Below, piece by piece: positions 38,391 through 39,601 of a DNA stretch of 39,601 nt. The translations under genes were made by a program, and so were the position numbers. Numbering within the stretch: position 1 is the stretch's first letter; each line of letters begins with the position of its first letter. The notes under the pieces are model-generated. The model was not told the origin of the DNA, did not search any database, and saw nothing but the letters and a program-made list of their open reading frames with translations. Source of the stretch: Nonomuraea aridisoli (lineage in GTDB: Bacteria > Actinomycetota > Actinomycetes > Streptosporangiales > Streptosporangiaceae); assembly GCF_003236395.1 (NCBI RefSeq), contig NZ_POUD01000059.1, forward strand, positions 1 to 39,601, read 5' to 3'.

Positions 38391-39601
38391 TTGGTCCCTG
38401 GTTATCGTGACGTACGCCAGCTCGGCGCCGGTCGCACCGGTCGTGTCTTCCTGGCCACCTACGAGGCGACCGGCGCGTACGTGGCGATCAAATACCTGAA
38501 CGCGACTCTGCGCAGGGACGCGGAGTTCATGGACCGCTTCCGCTCGGACACCCATCAGCTCGTCGAGCTCGACGACCCCAACGTGGTGCGGCTCTACGAG
38601 TACGTTGAGACCCCCACCAGGGCGGCCGTCGTCATGGAGCTGGTGGACGGCGTGTCGCTGCGCACGCTGCTGACCGAGCACGGCCGGACCAGCCCGGAGG
38701 CGGCGCTGGCCGTGCTCAAGAGCACGCTGCTGGCGCTGGCCGCGGCCCACGAGCGGGGGGTGCCGCATCGGGACGTCAAGCCGGACAACATCCTCGTGCA
38801 GGCCGACGGCACCAGCAAGCTGGCCGATTTCGGCGTCGTGGTGCACGCCGAGGAGCCGGGCGTCCCGGCGGGCACGCCCGCGTACATGTCGCCGGAGTTG
38901 TGGACGCGCCACCAGGCGGGGCCGCCGGCCGACCTGTACGCGGCGGCGTGCGTGTTGTTCGAGGCGGTGCGCGGGCGGCCGCCGTACCGGGCGTACAAGG
39001 AGGGAACGGACGGCGAGCCGGACGTGCCCGCACTGCGCGACAGGCACCTGGTGGAGCCCGTGCCGCTGGAGGTGGCCCCGGACACCCTGCGCGACCTGCT
39101 GAAACGCGGGCTGGCCAAGGACCCGGCGGCCAGGTACGCCTCGGCCCGGCAGTTCGCCGCCGAGGTCGAGGAGGACGCCGTCGCCGGCTACGGCCCCGAC
39201 TGGGAGAAGCGCGGGCGGCGGCACCTGGCCGAGCAGGCGACGCTGCTCGCCCTGCGCTTCCCGCTGGCCAGGACCGACCGGGAGGCCACGGCCCGGATCA
39301 GTCTCCGCGACCGGATGCCCCGTCTGCCCCCGCACCTGTGGGTGGCGGGCGCGACCGTGCTGGCGGCGACCGTCGCCATCATGGTGTCGGGCGGACGGCT
39401 CCCGCCCGGCCCCGGGACGATCCTCATGCCGCCGCCGGAGACGCAGAGCGAGCCCGAGCCCGCCGCCGGGACCACCCGCTCTCCCGCGGGCGCCGCCACG
39501 ACACCCGGCCGGCGCCCCTCCGCCACCGCGCCCAGACGCACGCCGTCCGCCGCGCCGACCACTGCACCGACAGGTACGTCGACCACTGCACCGACCGGCG
39601 C
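38391..39601 (+). CDS. Ser/Thr protein kinase with a transmembrane segment (C-terminus outside window)
   Basis: The frame is open to the window edge, 403 residues so far. The N-terminal kinase domain has the Gly loop GAGRTGRVFLA (12-22), Lys34 in YVAIKYL, catalytic loop HRDVKPDN (126-133, Asp128), DFG (146-148) and GTPAYMSPE. A cytoplasmic linker leads to one membrane helix at about 315-332 (LWVAGATVLAATVAIMV), then an extracellular Pro/Thr/Ala-rich stretch (PTTAPTGTSTTAPTG) probably preceding a sensor domain beyond the window. A TAG in frame at 38385 leaves TTG at 38391 as the only start that keeps the first kinase strand; GGGGG lies 6 nt upstream. It belongs to the PASTA-less PknB-like group. 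The 111-bp region before it shows no clear promoter. Confidence 0.92.
   Translation, partial: MVPGYRDVRQLGAGRTGRVFLATYEATGAYVAIKYLNATLRRDAEFMDRFRSDTHQLVELDDPNVVRLYEYVETPTRAAVVMELVDGVSLRTLLTEHGRTSPEAALAVLKSTLLALAAAHERGVPHRDVKPDNILVQADGTSKLADFGVVVHAEEPGVPAGTPAYMSPELWTRHQAGPPADLYAAACVLFEAVRGRPPYRAYKEGTDGEPDVPALRDRHLVEPVPLEVAPDTLRDLLKRGLAKDPAARYASARQFAAEVEEDAVAGYGPDWEKRGRRHLAEQATLLALRFPLARTDREATARISLRDRMPRLPPHLWVAGATVLAATVAIMVSGGRLPPGPGTILMPPPETQSEPEPAAGTTRSPAGAATTPGRRPSATAPRRTPSAAPTTAPTGTSTTAPTG

Noticed and set aside
1..39601. Long open frames on the opposite strand of most genes
   Set aside because: Expected in high-GC DNA where third positions are mostly G or C; their products are Arg/Pro/Gly-rich with no domain motifs, while the sense frames have clear families.

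Overview
The window is GC-rich actinomycete chromosome. Genes are dense, many begin at GTG or TTG, and several look leaderless. The content fits a soil actinomycete: NgcEFG- and DasABC-type chitin-sugar uptake without its own ATPase, a KstR2-like repressor, a TIGR03668-type F420-dependent flavin protein, an ECF41 sigma factor and a membrane Ser/Thr kinase. I would guess Streptosporangiaceae (Nonomuraea-like), but that placement is an inference. No rRNA, tRNA or CRISPR array was seen, and no stretch above 300 bases lacks a gene.

Layout. 1-6.9 kb: a 5'-window-truncated GH3 hexosaminidase, a PhoD-like phosphatase, a KstR2-like TetR gene overlapping an alkD gene, and a LysR gene divergent from metE. 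7.0-12.9 kb: amino-sugar module 1, with rpiR-sis-ngcE-ngcF-ngcG on the minus strand and a BadF-type sugar kinase divergent from it. 12.9-14.3 kb: a small hypothetical gene and two adjacent genes that each encode two GntR winged helices and nothing else. 14.4-21.6 kb: amino-sugar module 2, with rpiR-sis-(CBM3-GH16)-dasA-dasB-dasC on the minus strand and a second BadF-type kinase divergent from it. The two modules share gene order and an AT-rich AAAATTAT motif between the divergent regulator and kinase genes.

21.6-27.4 kb: a MerR regulator, a membrane acyltransferase overlapping a secreted alpha/beta hydrolase, a terpene-cyclase-fold protein, a decayed tnpB joined in frame to that protein's reading frame, a flavin oxidoreductase and a ThuA protein. 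27.4-32.3 kb: a SigJ/ECF41 sigma gene behind a match to the ECF41 promoter, an SDR protein without the usual catalytic residues, and a two-gene signalling pair (receiver-thioredoxin fold-TrxR-like fusion plus a cyclic-nucleotide-binding-domain histidine kinase). 32.3-39.6 kb: an AbgT transporter with an M20 carboxypeptidase, a TetR-P450 divergent pair with a clear operator, a serine hydrolase, and a Ser/Thr kinase cut by the window end.

How the genes work together: the central 14 kb looks like a chitin/GlcNAc recovery locus. A secreted CBM3-GH16 protein and two lipoprotein ABC systems would deliver GlcNAc and chitobiose, a BadF-type kinase would phosphorylate the sugar, a NagS-like SIS protein would act on the phosphosugar, and an RpiR regulator would sense it. 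The shared ATPase (MsiK type) must lie elsewhere. All names come from reading the sequence and from memory of the families; no database search was run.
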